A stretch of DNA of 64,000 nt from Rhodanobacter spathiphylli B39 (GTDB taxonomy: Bacteria; Pseudomonadota; Gammaproteobacteria; Xanthomonadales; Rhodanobacteraceae), in contig NZ_AJXT01000007.1 of assembly GCF_000264295.1 (NCBI RefSeq), positions 25,268 through 89,267 of the forward strand, in the 5' to 3' direction. Position 1 is the stretch's first letter, and every line of letters starts with the position of its first letter. Under the pieces are notes generated by a model that saw only the letters and a list, made by a program, of their open reading frames with translations, was not told the DNA's origin and did not search any database. This document shows, one piece after another, positions 29,838-37,567 of the stretch. Both the position numbers and the translations under genes were made by a program.

Positions 29838-29843
29838 TATACT
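29838..29843 (+). promoter_or_regulatory. -10 of the tRNA-Glu promoter
   Basis: TATACT with TTGCCG sixteen bases upstream (29816-29821), about 20 bases before the tRNA. Confidence 0.6.
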
Positions 29844-29863
29844 AGCGCGCCTCGCTGCATAAC

Positions 29864-29939
29864 GCTCCCTTCGTCTAGTGGCCTAGGACACTGCCCTCTC
29901 AAGGCGGGAACACGAGTTCGAGTCTCGTAGGGAGCACCA
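29864..29939 (+). tRNA. tRNA-Glu(CUC)
   Basis: A 76-base cloverleaf starting GCTCCCT, with acceptor pair AGGGAGC and CCA encoded. The anticodon loop CTCTCAA gives anticodon CUC, and the T arm is CGAGTTCGAGTCTCG. CUC is the second Glu isoacceptor for GAG, expected in a GC-rich genome. Confidence 0.95.
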
Positions 29940-29952
29940 TTGCGTGGCTTGT

Positions 29953-30059
29953 GCGATCGTCCATGATCGCTCCTGTCCGGACGATCCCGGATAGCATGGG
30001 TTGCTTGCTGTCGGCTGGATCAAAGGCGGCCATCCATGGCCGCACTCTTCACAAGAGCC
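29953..30059. repeat. Palindromic repeat between tRNA-Glu and fdxA
   Basis: GCGATCGTCCATGATCGC (29953-29970) and, 55 bp later, GCGGCCATCCATGGCCGC (30026-30043) followed by CTCTTCACAAGAG. The same three palindromes occur with a shorter spacer inside mutS at 56265-56327. Confidence 0.75.
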
Positions 30060-30143
30060 GTACCATTACTCTACGAGAGCGCCTCGTCGGCCCTCACAAG
30101 AGCCTTTCGCCAGCCCCTTACTTACTACAGCCGAGTTGACTCC

Positions 30144-30467
30144 ATGACCTTTGTTGTCATCGACAACTGCATCAAGTGCAAGTACACCGATTGCGTCGAG
30201 GTCTGCCCGGTCGACGCGTTCCACGAAGGCCCCAATTTCCTGGTGATCGATCCGGACGAGTGCATTGACTGCACCCTGTGCGAGCCCGAGTGCCCGATCA
30301 ACGCGATCTATCCGGAAGACGACGTTCCCGCCGGCCAGGAAGCGCTGGTGGCGCTGAACGCGGAACTGGCCAAGGGCTGGCCGGTGATCACCGAGCGCAA
30401 GGATGCCCCGGCTGACGCGAAGGACTGGGAAGGCAGGCCCGGCAAGCTGGAACTGCTGCAGCGCTGA
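30144..30467 (+). CDS. fdxA: 7Fe ferredoxin
   Basis: 107 residues. [18 protein letters not shown] (with the extra Cys spacing of a [3Fe-4S] site) and [12 protein letters not shown] ([4Fe-4S]) mark the FdxA 7Fe type found across Proteobacteria. It is a low-potential electron carrier in the cytoplasm, 14 kDa region. Start ATG at 30144; an upstream in-frame extension to 30036 covers the palindromic repeat and is rejected. Confidence 0.96.
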   Translation: MTFVVIDNCIKCKYTDCVEVCPVDAFHEGPNFLVIDPDECIDCTLCEPECPINAIYPEDDVPAGQEALVALNAELAKGWPVITERKDAPADAKDWEGRPGKLELLQR

Positions 30468-30493
30468 TATCGGAGCGCGCCGACGCCCGATGC

Positions 30494-30521
30494 GAAAACG
30501 CCGCCCGAGGGCGGCGTTTTC
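30494..30521. terminator. Bidirectional intrinsic terminator
   Basis: GAAAACGCCGCCC-GA-GGGCGGCGTTTTC: a GC stem flanked by A and T runs, so it works in both directions between fdxA and the convergent bamC-like gene. Confidence 0.9.
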
Positions 30522-30539
30522 AATGGCCGGACGGAAGAC

Positions 30540-31130
30540 TCAGCCGCCCAGACGCGACTTCAGCGTATCCACGACCTTGCCCACCGCGGCCGGATTCCCG
30601 GTGGCACGCACTTCGCTGCCGCTGGCGCCGCTGGTGTTGATGCTGACCTGCACCTGGTGCGAGCCGGCGCCCGGCGCCTGCACCGCGCTGCTCTTGTCGC
30701 GACCGAACATGCGACCGAAGAAGCCCTTCTTTTTCTGCTGGGCGACGGCGTCGGACACGTTCAGCGTGTAGCTGTGCGCCGCATCGTCATGCGCGATCAC
30801 CTCGCCGAGGTTGCCGCCTTCCAGCGCCTGGCCGACACGGCGATAGACGTTGTCGGCGCCATCGGCGACCACGAAGCCGTCGCTGATCTGGCCATTCGAC
30901 GAACCGACCCTGGCCGTGGCGCCATTGGCGGTCGGCTGGTTGCCACCCGGCGGCGGAATCACCAGCGCCTCGGTGGTCGAGGGGCGGTCAAGCGTGGGCG
31001 GGACCTCCAGCGGGGCTTCCTGCAGCGCAGTCTCCCAGGCCTTGTGCGAACGGAATGCGCCGCAGCCGGTGAGCAGCAGGCCACTGAGGGCCACGGCCGG
31101 CAAGGCCACGAGGAGCGAAGTTTTCTTCAT
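30540..31130 (-). CDS. BamC/NlpB-like outer-membrane lipoprotein
   Basis: 196 residues. The lipobox LLTGC gives a lipid-anchored mature protein from Cys23. A Pro-rich linker (PLEVPPTLDRPSTTEALVIPPP) precedes one domain (VYRRVGQALEGG...LNVSDAVAQQKKKGFFGRMFGRD) resembling a single BamC helix-grip domain. E. coli nlpB lies directly downstream of dapA; here the gene is 35 bp downstream of dapA, which supports the call. It is much shorter than E. coli BamC (344 residues), with only one domain. Confidence 0.7.
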   Translation of the reverse strand: MKKTSLLVALPAVALSGLLLTGCGAFRSHKAWETALQEAPLEVPPTLDRPSTTEALVIPPPGGNQPTANGATARVGSSNGQISDGFVVADGADNVYRRVGQALEGGNLGEVIAHDDAAHSYTLNVSDAVAQQKKKGFFGRMFGRDKSSAVQAPGAGSHQVQVSINTSGASGSEVRATGNPAAVGKVVDTLKSRLGG

Positions 31131-31165
31131 GTAATCGGATTCCGTAAGGTAAGTCAGGCAACCGT

Positions 31166-32062
31166 TCAACCGGCCGCAGTCGCCAAGGATGCCAGACTGG
31201 ACAGCGCTTGGTGCAATCGGGCGCGATCCGGGCCGTCGTTCAGTTCCACCAGCGGCAACCTCGGCAGGGCCAGTCCCAGCCCCAGCAGGGGCAAACCGGC
31301 CTTGACCGCGATCGGGTTCGGCGCGCAGTTGATCGCCTCGATCAGGGGTTCCAGCGCGGCGTGACAGCGCGCGGTGGCCACCCGATCCCCGCCGGTGGCC
31401 GCGTCGCACAAGCCACGAAACGCCTGCGGAACCAGGTTGGCCACCACCGAGATGGTGCCGGCGGCGCCGGCCAGCATCGCCTGCCCGGCCGTGCCGTCGT
31501 CGCCGGACAGATAGACGAAATCCGGACGCACAAGTTCCGCCAGCGCCGAAATCCGCTGCGGGTCACCGCGGGCCTCCTTGATGCCCACGATCGCCGGATG
31601 ATCGCGCAACGCGGCGACCGTCTCCGGCAGGACATCGCAACCGGTACGGGCCGGCACGTTGTAGAGCAGCACCGGCAGCTCGCCGTGTTCGGCTACCTCC
31701 AGAAAATGGCGGCGCATGCCCTCCTGGGTGGGCCGCACGTAGAACGGCGCCACCACCAGGGCGGCATCGGCGCCCAGCGCATGGGCCCGCCGGGTCAGCG
31801 CCACCGTCTTTGCGGTGCCCGCCTCGCCGGTGCCGGCAATCACCGGAACCCGCCCGTTCACCCGATCGACGGCATGCGCCAGCAGCCGCTCGAACTCGTC
31901 GTGTTCGAGCATGTGGGCTTCGCCGGTGGAACCGGCCACCACCAGCGCCTGCGTGCCGCCGGCGATCTGATGCTCGATCAGTCGACCGAAGGCCGCCAGA
32001 TCGAGCGCCCCGTCGGCCGCGAACGGCGTGGCCAGCGCGCAGATGCTTCCGCGAATGTTCAA
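31166..32062 (-). CDS. dapA: 4-hydroxy-tetrahydrodipicolinate synthase
   Basis: 298 residues from TTG 32062, whose MNIRGSICAL aligns with E. coli MFTGSIVAI; an alternative TTG at 32080 adds six residues, and no ATG is available. Key residues: VVAGSTGEAHML (Thr loop), YNVPARTGCDV (Tyr) and GIKEARGD (Schiff-base Lys). It makes the first committed lysine/DAP intermediate. It is divergent from gcvR across a palindrome-bearing gap. Confidence 0.92.
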   Translation of the reverse strand: MNIRGSICALATPFAADGALDLAAFGRLIEHQIAGGTQALVVAGSTGEAHMLEHDEFERLLAHAVDRVNGRVPVIAGTGEAGTAKTVALTRRAHALGADAALVVAPFYVRPTQEGMRRHFLEVAEHGELPVLLYNVPARTGCDVLPETVAALRDHPAIVGIKEARGDPQRISALAELVRPDFVYLSGDDGTAGQAMLAGAAGTISVVANLVPQAFRGLCDAATGGDRVATARCHAALEPLIEAINCAPNPIAVKAGLPLLGLGLALPRLPLVELNDGPDRARLHQALSSLASLATAAG

Positions 32063-32095
32063 GACCCGATTCCACTGCAAGGCAAGCCCTGCATG

Positions 32096-32126
32096 TTACT
32101 TGCCGCTTCGCGAGGCGGGCAAGTAA
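32096..32126. promoter_or_regulatory. Inverted repeat between dapA and gcvR
   Basis: TTACTTGCC (32096-32104) and GGCAAGTAA (32118-32126) form a perfect 9-bp inverted repeat with 13 bp between. It lies in the short divergent region, at a position fitting an operator or a 5' leader hairpin of dapA. Confidence 0.45.
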
Positions 32127-32131
32127 GCTCG

Positions 32132-32752
32132 ATGGGAGTAGTCTCACCGTTCCGCATCACGCGGTCGACGTTACGCAGGCAGGCCTCCTTGAAATCCACT
32201 TCCGGCTCCGCACGCTCGGGCAACGACAACCAGTTGCTGATCCACGCGCTTACCACCTCGACCCGGTCACCGCTGCTGGCGCTGGCCCGGCGGATCGCCG
32301 ACGCCGGCTGCAACCTGTCCGAATCGCGAGTCGCCACCATCGGCACGGAAACCTCGCTGATGCTGCTGGCCAGCGGCGCCTGGGATGCGCTGGCCAAGCT
32401 GGAAACGGCCCTGGGCAAGCTGACCCGCGACGAGAGCATGCGACTGGTGCACTACCGTACCGGCCCGCGCGAGAACAGCTCGCACCTGCTGCCCTATCTG
32501 GTGGAAGTGGTGGCCGCCGACCGCCCGGGCATCGTGGCCCGCATCGTGGACTTCTTCAGCCAGCACGGCATCAGCGTGGAGCAGCTCAACTCCACCCGCT
32601 ACCACGCGATGCAGACCGGCGCGGAAATGTTCCAGGCCCAGTTCACCATCGGCATTCCGGCGGAAATCCACATCGCCGCCTTGCGCGACGACTTCCTGGA
32701 ACTCTGCGACGGCATGAATCTCGACGCAATCATGGACCCGGTCAAATTCTGA
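32132..32752 (+). CDS. gcvR: Glycine cleavage system transcriptional repressor-like ACT protein
   Basis: Two ACT domains: QLLIHALTTSTRSPLLALARRIADAGCNLSESRVA and PYLVEVVAADRPGIVARIVDFFSQHGISVEQLNS. This is the GcvR layout; in E. coli GcvR binds GcvA and glycine to repress gcvTHP. The family does not bind DNA itself. The ATG at 32132 gives 206 residues; TTG at 32189 gives 187, closer to the E. coli length, and may be the true start. The next gene, bcp, is 253 bp away. Confidence 0.85.
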   Translation: MGVVSPFRITRSTLRRQASLKSTSGSARSGNDNQLLIHALTTSTRSPLLALARRIADAGCNLSESRVATIGTETSLMLLASGAWDALAKLETALGKLTRDESMRLVHYRTGPRENSSHLLPYLVEVVAADRPGIVARIVDFFSQHGISVEQLNSTRYHAMQTGAEMFQAQFTIGIPAEIHIAALRDDFLELCDGMNLDAIMDPVKF

Positions 32753-33005
32753 GCAGGTCACATCCGCCGAGCATCGCGCGATCGCGGCGTCCTGACAAGG
32801 ACTGTCCTGCGCCAAGCCACCCGCGCTAGTCTGTGGCCGTGAGTTGCCTGAGGACCGTTGCATTGCAGCCAGCTTGTCGAATCACCCCGACCGTTTCCGG
32901 CGCAACAGCTCGCCCTGCCGCCGTCGCAAGGTCGACCTCCGCAGACTTCTCCATCCCTTCCTTTCCCCATACGTCGCGGCATCGCCTCGCCGCGCAGGAT
33001 CACTC

Positions 33006-33467
33006 ATGCCCGATATCGGCAAGAAACTGCCCCCACTGAAAGGCCTCACCGGCGACGGCAGCGAACTGAAGCTGGCCAGCCTCAAGGGACAATGGCTGGT
33101 GGTGTATTTCTATCCGAAGGACTCGACGCCAGGATGCACCACCGAGGCGAAGGACTTTCGCGACCTCTACCCGGCCTTCCGCAAGCGCCATGCCCAGATC
33201 ATCGGTGTCTCGCGTGATTCGCAGAAATCGCACGCGAACTTCGCCAGCAAGCAGGAACTGCCGTTTCCGCTGGTTTCCGATGCCGATGAAACCTGGTGTC
33301 GCGCCTTCGACGTGATCCACGAAAAGGTACTGTACGGCAAACGCTTCATGGGCATCGTGCGCAGCACGTTCCTGATCGATCCGGAGGGCAGGCTGGCCGC
33401 GGAATGGCGAGGCGTGAAAGTTTCCGGCCATGCGCAGGCCGTGCTCGACGCCATCCCCGCGGCCTGA
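33006..33467 (+). CDS. bcp: Peroxiredoxin of the Bcp/PrxQ family
   Basis: 153 residues of thioredoxin-fold peroxiredoxin. The peroxidatic Cys44 is in YPKDSTPGCTTEAKDF. The PrxQ resolving Cys at +5 (as in E. coli Bcp) is replaced by Lys49. The helix-3 position where other PrxQ proteins carry it is Ala80 (HANFASKQ). One more Cys (Cys98, ETWCRAF) remains. It reduces H2O2 and organic peroxides. Confidence 0.93.
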   Translation: MPDIGKKLPPLKGLTGDGSELKLASLKGQWLVVYFYPKDSTPGCTTEAKDFRDLYPAFRKRHAQIIGVSRDSQKSHANFASKQELPFPLVSDADETWCRAFDVIHEKVLYGKRFMGIVRSTFLIDPEGRLAAEWRGVKVSGHAQAVLDAIPAA

Positions 33468-33521
33468 CCCTCGACGTACCCGCCGGCCCCTCCTTCCACC
33501 CACCAGTGAGGACACTTCCGC

Positions 33522-34904
33522 ATGACCGGAAGCAAGCGCATCTACGCTCTCGACACCAACGTCCTGCTGCATGACCCGACTTCGCTGTTCCGCTTCGAGG
33601 AACACGACGTCTTCATCCCGATGACCGTGCTGGAGGAACTGGACGAAAAGAAGAAGGGTGCCTCGGAAGTCTCGCGCAACGGCCGCCAGGTCAGCCGCTT
33701 CCTCAATGAACTGGTCGAACTGGGCAAGCAGCACGATCTGGGCGAAGGCCTGGAGCTCAGCAATCCGCAGGGCATCAAGCTCAAGCGCGGCGGCTCGGTG
33801 GGCCGGCTGTATTTCCAGCATCGCACCAGCAGCAATGGCCACACCAAGGCGGACAACCAGATCCTCGCCGCGGTGATCGAGTTGCGCGACCAGAATCCCG
33901 GTCGCGACGTCATCCTGGTGACCAAGGACATCAACCTCCGGATCAAGGCCAGCATCAACGGCATCGTCGCCGAGGATTACGAGAACGACCGCGCGCTGGA
34001 CGACTTCTCGCTGCTCTACACCGGCTCGGCCGAGCTGCCCGAGGATTTCTGGGACCTGCACCCGGAAGTGCGCTCGTGGACCGAGCGCGGCCGTACCTAT
34101 TACGAAGTGAACCGGCGCGAGCAGGACGACTGGCATCCGAACCAGTGCCTGTACCTGCCCGGCGAAAGCGCGGTCGAGCTGCGCGTGCTGCACCTCGACG
34201 AGACCAGCGCCACCTTGCTGCTGCTGGATGACCATTCGCATGCGAACCACCATGTATGGGGCATCGGCGCGCGCAACCGCGAGCAGAACTTCGCGCTCAA
34301 CGCGCTGATGGACCCGGACATCGACTTCGTCACCCTGCTCGGCAACGCCGGCACCGGCAAGACCCTGCTGGCGCTGGCCGCCGGCCTGGCCCAGGTGATG
34401 GACCAGCAGCGCTATCGCGAGATCATCATGACCCGCGCCACCGTCTCGGTGGGCGAGGACATCGGCTTCCTGCCCGGCACCGAAGAGGAAAAGATGACGC
34501 CGTGGATGGGGGCGCTCACCGACAACCTCGAAGTGCTGGCCAATCCCGAGGACGGCGGCAGCTGGGGCCGTCAGGCCACCAACGATCTGCTCGCCTCGCG
34601 CATCAAGATCCGCTCGCTGAACTTCATGCGCGGGCGCACCTTCCTGTCGCGCTACCTGATCATCGACGAGGCACAGAACCTCACCCCGAAGCAGATGAAG
34701 ACCCTGATCACCCGCGCCGGCCCGGGCACCAAGATCGTCTGCCTGGGCAACGTGGAACAGATCGACACGCCTTACCTCACCGAGACCACGTCCGGCCTCA
34801 CCTACGCGGTCGACCGCTTCAAGAACTGGGAGCACTCCGCCCACATCACCCTGCGCCGCGGCGAGCGGTCGCGGCTGGCGGACTTCGCGGCGGAGTCGCT
34901 TTAA
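33522..34904 (+). CDS. PIN-PhoH family ATPase (YlaK type)
   Basis: 460 residues. An N-terminal PIN domain (KRIYALDTNVLLHDPTSLFRF; conserved Asp residues for RNase activity, about 1-150) is fused to a C-terminal PhoH P-loop ATPase (GNAGTGKTLLALAAG; LIIDEAQNLTP). This PIN-PhoH2-like organisation is found in toxin-like or RNA-processing ATPases. The activity is inferred from the family. It is 54 bp downstream of bcp and may be co-transcribed with it. Confidence 0.9.
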   Translation: MTGSKRIYALDTNVLLHDPTSLFRFEEHDVFIPMTVLEELDEKKKGASEVSRNGRQVSRFLNELVELGKQHDLGEGLELSNPQGIKLKRGGSVGRLYFQHRTSSNGHTKADNQILAAVIELRDQNPGRDVILVTKDINLRIKASINGIVAEDYENDRALDDFSLLYTGSAELPEDFWDLHPEVRSWTERGRTYYEVNRREQDDWHPNQCLYLPGESAVELRVLHLDETSATLLLLDDHSHANHHVWGIGARNREQNFALNALMDPDIDFVTLLGNAGTGKTLLALAAGLAQVMDQQRYREIIMTRATVSVGEDIGFLPGTEEEKMTPWMGALTDNLEVLANPEDGGSWGRQATNDLLASRIKIRSLNFMRGRTFLSRYLIIDEAQNLTPKQMKTLITRAGPGTKIVCLGNVEQIDTPYLTETTSGLTYAVDRFKNWEHSAHITLRRGERSRLADFAAESL

Positions 34905-34963
34905 GTACCCGGATCCGGGATTCGGGAAAGCCGAAGCCGGCGCGTCGTCGATGACTGGAAACT

Positions 34964-34992
34964 CCCCCGCGCGGCTGAATGTCGCGCGGGGG
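34964..34992 (+). terminator. Hairpin after the PIN-PhoH gene
   Basis: CCCCCGCGCG and CGCGCGGGGG form a strong 10-bp stem about 60 bp past the stop, without a T tract. Confidence 0.45.
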
Positions 34993-35074
34993 ATTCGGCG
35001 GGCACCGAGCCGGGGCGCGGCAAACGCGTAGAATGGCAGGCCCCGGAATCCCTGCCACGGCTGCTCGCGTTGCC

Positions 35075-36028
35075 ATGATCCTCACCCCCCGCCTCATCCT
35101 GCTTGCGGTATTCGTGTTCTTCGCGCTGTGCGTGCTGCTGGTGCACCTGCGCGGTCGCGTGCGGCTGCGTTTCGATCGCCAGCTGGTCGACCACTCGGCG
35201 ATCTTCGCCCCGTACAACCTGCTGATGTACGCGTTTTCCGCCGTGCCGGCGAAACCGATCCTCGATCGTCGCGGCTTTCCGCAACTGGACCTGCTGCAGG
35301 CGAACTGGCAGGCCATCCGCGACGAAGCGCTGCAGCTGTTCGACGAAGGCCACATCCGCGCGGCCGCGAAGAACGACGACGCAAGCTTCAACAGTTTCTT
35401 CAAGCAGGGCTGGAAACGCTTCTACCTGAAGTGGTACGGCGAGCCGCTGGCCTCGGCCGAGGCGCTGTGCCCGAAGACGGTCGAGTTGCTCAATGCGATT
35501 CCCGGCATCAAGGCGGCGATGTTCGCCACGCTGGCGCCGAACAGCAAGCTCAACCCGCACCGTGACCCGTTCGCCGGCTCGCTGCGCTACCACCTGGGCC
35601 TGATCACGCCGAACTCGCGCGACTGCCGCATCTTCGTCGACGGGGAGGAGCACGCCTGGGGCGACGGCAAGGACGTGGTGTTCGACGAGACCTTCGTGCA
35701 CTGGGTCGAGAACAAGACCGACCAGACCCGGGTGATCCTGTTCGCCGACGTGGAGCGTCCGCTGCGCACGCGCTGGATGAGCGCGATCAACCATCGCGTC
35801 GGCGCGTTCATGGGCAGGATCACCGCCTCGCCGAACAGCGACGCCGGCACCGAGAAGACCGGCTTCGTGAACCGCCTGTACGCGCTCAGCCAGCGCAAGG
35901 GCGCCACGCACCGCTGGAAGGTGGAGTTCAAGCGCCGCCACCGGACGCTGTACAAGGCCTTCAAGTACACCGGCATCGTGCTGCTGATGTGGCTGATCTT
36001 CCTGGCGCCGTGGCCGCTGTTCCGCTGA
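35075..36028 (+). CDS. lpxO: LpxO-like lipid A 2-hydroxylase (aspartyl/asparaginyl beta-hydroxylase family)
   Basis: 317 residues with N-terminal (LILLAVFVFFALCVLLV) and C-terminal (TGIVLLMWLIFLAP) transmembrane helices. The catalytic domain between has an Fe(II)/2-oxoglutarate motif: HRDPF (HxD) and FVHWVEN. This topology is the LpxO family, which hydroxylates the secondary acyl chain of lipid A. The ATG at 35075 opens the first helix; the upstream ORF extension is not signal-like. It lies directly upstream of the ECF41 gene, but the sigma factor has its own promoter. Confidence 0.75.
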   Translation: MILTPRLILLAVFVFFALCVLLVHLRGRVRLRFDRQLVDHSAIFAPYNLLMYAFSAVPAKPILDRRGFPQLDLLQANWQAIRDEALQLFDEGHIRAAAKNDDASFNSFFKQGWKRFYLKWYGEPLASAEALCPKTVELLNAIPGIKAAMFATLAPNSKLNPHRDPFAGSLRYHLGLITPNSRDCRIFVDGEEHAWGDGKDVVFDETFVHWVENKTDQTRVILFADVERPLRTRWMSAINHRVGAFMGRITASPNSDAGTEKTGFVNRLYALSQRKGATHRWKVEFKRRHRTLYKAFKYTGIVLLMWLIFLAPWPLFR

Positions 36029-36030
36029 GC

Positions 36031-36057
36031 AGTCACATCGCGTGAGCGGCGCGCGTC
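36031..36057 (+). promoter_or_regulatory. ECF41-type promoter
   Basis: AGTCACA (36031-36037), 16 bp, then CGTC (36054-36057). This matches the ECF41 target motif TGTCACA-N16-CGTC in 10 of 11 positions and lies 30 bp before the sigma-factor start, as expected for autoregulation. Confidence 0.7.
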
Positions 36058-36087
36058 CCTGATCAGGATGCCTCAACCGAGAACGCC

Positions 36088-37002
36088 ATGGACCCGCAAA
36101 CCGCCCTGTTCCAGCAACACCGCCCCCGCCTGTTCGGGCTGGCCTACCGCATGCTCGGCACGCCTGCCGACGCCGAAGACGTGCTGCACGACGCCTGGCT
36201 GCGCTGGCACGCGCAGGACACTGCCGCGCTGGACGACCCGGAGGCCTGGCTGGTCACCGTAACCACGCGCATCGCGCTGGACCGCCTGCGTCGCGTCAAG
36301 ACCGAGCGCGCACACTACCCGGGCCCATGGCTGCCCGAGCCGCTGATCGAGACGGAGGACGCCGGCAGCGACACGCCCGAGGCAACACTGGAACGCGACC
36401 AGAGCCTCACCCTGTCCTTCCTCACCCTGCTGGAACGACTGGGGCCGGACGAGCGTGCTGCCTTCCTGCTCAACGAAGTGTTCGACTACAGCCACGCCGA
36501 GGCCGCCGCGATTCTCGGCATTGCCGAGAACGCCTGCCGCCAGCGCGTACACCGCGCCAGGACGCGGCTGCGCGAGGATCGCCCGCGCTACAGCGTGGAT
36601 ACGCACGCCCAGCAGCGCCTGTTGCAGCGATTCGTCGCGGCGATGGAACAGCCCACGCTGGCCTCGTTGCAAGCCCTTTTCGCCGAGGACGCCATCCACA
36701 TCAGCGACGGCGGCGGCGTGGTTGCCGCCACCCTCCATCCGCTGCACGGCGCCGAACGGCTGGCGCGGCTGTACCTGCAGATCGCCCACAACACGCGCCT
36801 GCAGCCCCTGCGCTACACCCTGCTGACGCTGAACGGGGCACCGGCCCTGCTGGCCTGGGCCGGCGACACGTTGACCACCGCGATCTGGATCGAGGGCGAC
36901 GGCGAGCACATCCGCGCCATCCACGCGCTGCGCCATCCGGGCAAGCTGGCGCGCCTGGCGGCGACGGTAACGAATCAGCTGGCCGGCACGTCCTTGCATT
37001 GA
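36088..37002 (+). CDS. ECF41-family sigma factor with SnoaL-like C-terminal domain
   Basis: 304 residues. Sigma region 2 (LFGLAYRMLGTPADAEDVLHDAWLRW) and region 4 (HAEAAAILGIAENACRQRVHRARTRLRED) are followed by a C-terminal extension of about 100 residues (LQRFVAAMEQPTLASLQALFAEDAIHISDGGG) of the SnoaL/NTF2 type. That extension is typical of ECF41/SigJ-like factors and modulates activity in place of an anti-sigma factor. The next gene encodes a carboxymuconolactone-decarboxylase-family protein, the standard ECF41 partner. An ECF41 promoter lies 30 bp upstream. Confidence 0.9.
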   Translation: MDPQTALFQQHRPRLFGLAYRMLGTPADAEDVLHDAWLRWHAQDTAALDDPEAWLVTVTTRIALDRLRRVKTERAHYPGPWLPEPLIETEDAGSDTPEATLERDQSLTLSFLTLLERLGPDERAAFLLNEVFDYSHAEAAAILGIAENACRQRVHRARTRLREDRPRYSVDTHAQQRLLQRFVAAMEQPTLASLQALFAEDAIHISDGGGVVAATLHPLHGAERLARLYLQIAHNTRLQPLRYTLLTLNGAPALLAWAGDTLTTAIWIEGDGEHIRAIHALRHPGKLARLAATVTNQLAGTSLH

Positions 37003-37047
37003 ACGGCCCGACCCGGCCGTCATTCCCACTACCGAAGGAGTTGCCCC

Positions 37048-37506
37048 ATGACCCGCATTTCGATCCAGCGCCACTACGCCGCCATGCAGCCGCTGGTCAA
37101 GCTCGGCGAGGAGATCCGCGCACGCGGCCACCTGGATGCAAAGCTGGCCGACCTGATCCTGATGCGCTGCTCGCAGATCAACGGCTGCGCGTTCTGCCTG
37201 GACATGCACAGCAAGGACGCCCGCGCCGCCGGCGAAACCGAGCAGCGCCTGTACCTGCTTTCCGCCTGGCGCGAGACCAGGCTGTACAGCGAGGCCGAAC
37301 AGGCCGCGCTGGCCTTCGCCGAAGAACTCACCGAACTGCCCTCGCACGAGTCGGTGTCCGATGCACTGTACGAGCGACTGCACCAGCACTTCGACGACGC
37401 GGCCGTGATCGACCTGACCCTGCTGGTCGGCCTGATCAATACCTGGAACCGCCTCAACATCGCCGTGCGCACCGAAGGCGGTCACTACAAGCCTGCCGCG
37501 CACTGA
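37048..37506 (+). CDS. Carboxymuconolactone-decarboxylase/AhpD-like protein
   Basis: 152 residues. INGCAFCLDMHSKDAR contains the CxxC-H motif of the AhpD-like family, a thiol-dependent oxidoreductase fold; EELTELPSHESVSDALYE follows. Such genes are the typical targets of ECF41 sigma factors. It is 45 bp downstream of the sigma gene and probably in its operon. The substrate is unknown. Confidence 0.85.
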   Translation: MTRISIQRHYAAMQPLVKLGEEIRARGHLDAKLADLILMRCSQINGCAFCLDMHSKDARAAGETEQRLYLLSAWRETRLYSEAEQAALAFAEELTELPSHESVSDALYERLHQHFDDAAVIDLTLLVGLINTWNRLNIAVRTEGGHYKPAAH

Positions 37507-37520
37507 CGCTCCGAAAACGA

Positions 37521-37547
37521 CAAGGCCGCGGCAATGCCGCGGCCTTG
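37521..37547. terminator. Bidirectional hairpin
   Basis: CAAGGCCGCGGC-AAT-GCCGCGGCCTTG, a perfect 12-bp stem between two convergent genes; the T tract is weak. Confidence 0.55.
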
Positions 37548-37567
37548 CGTGTCGATGACGCTGACGA

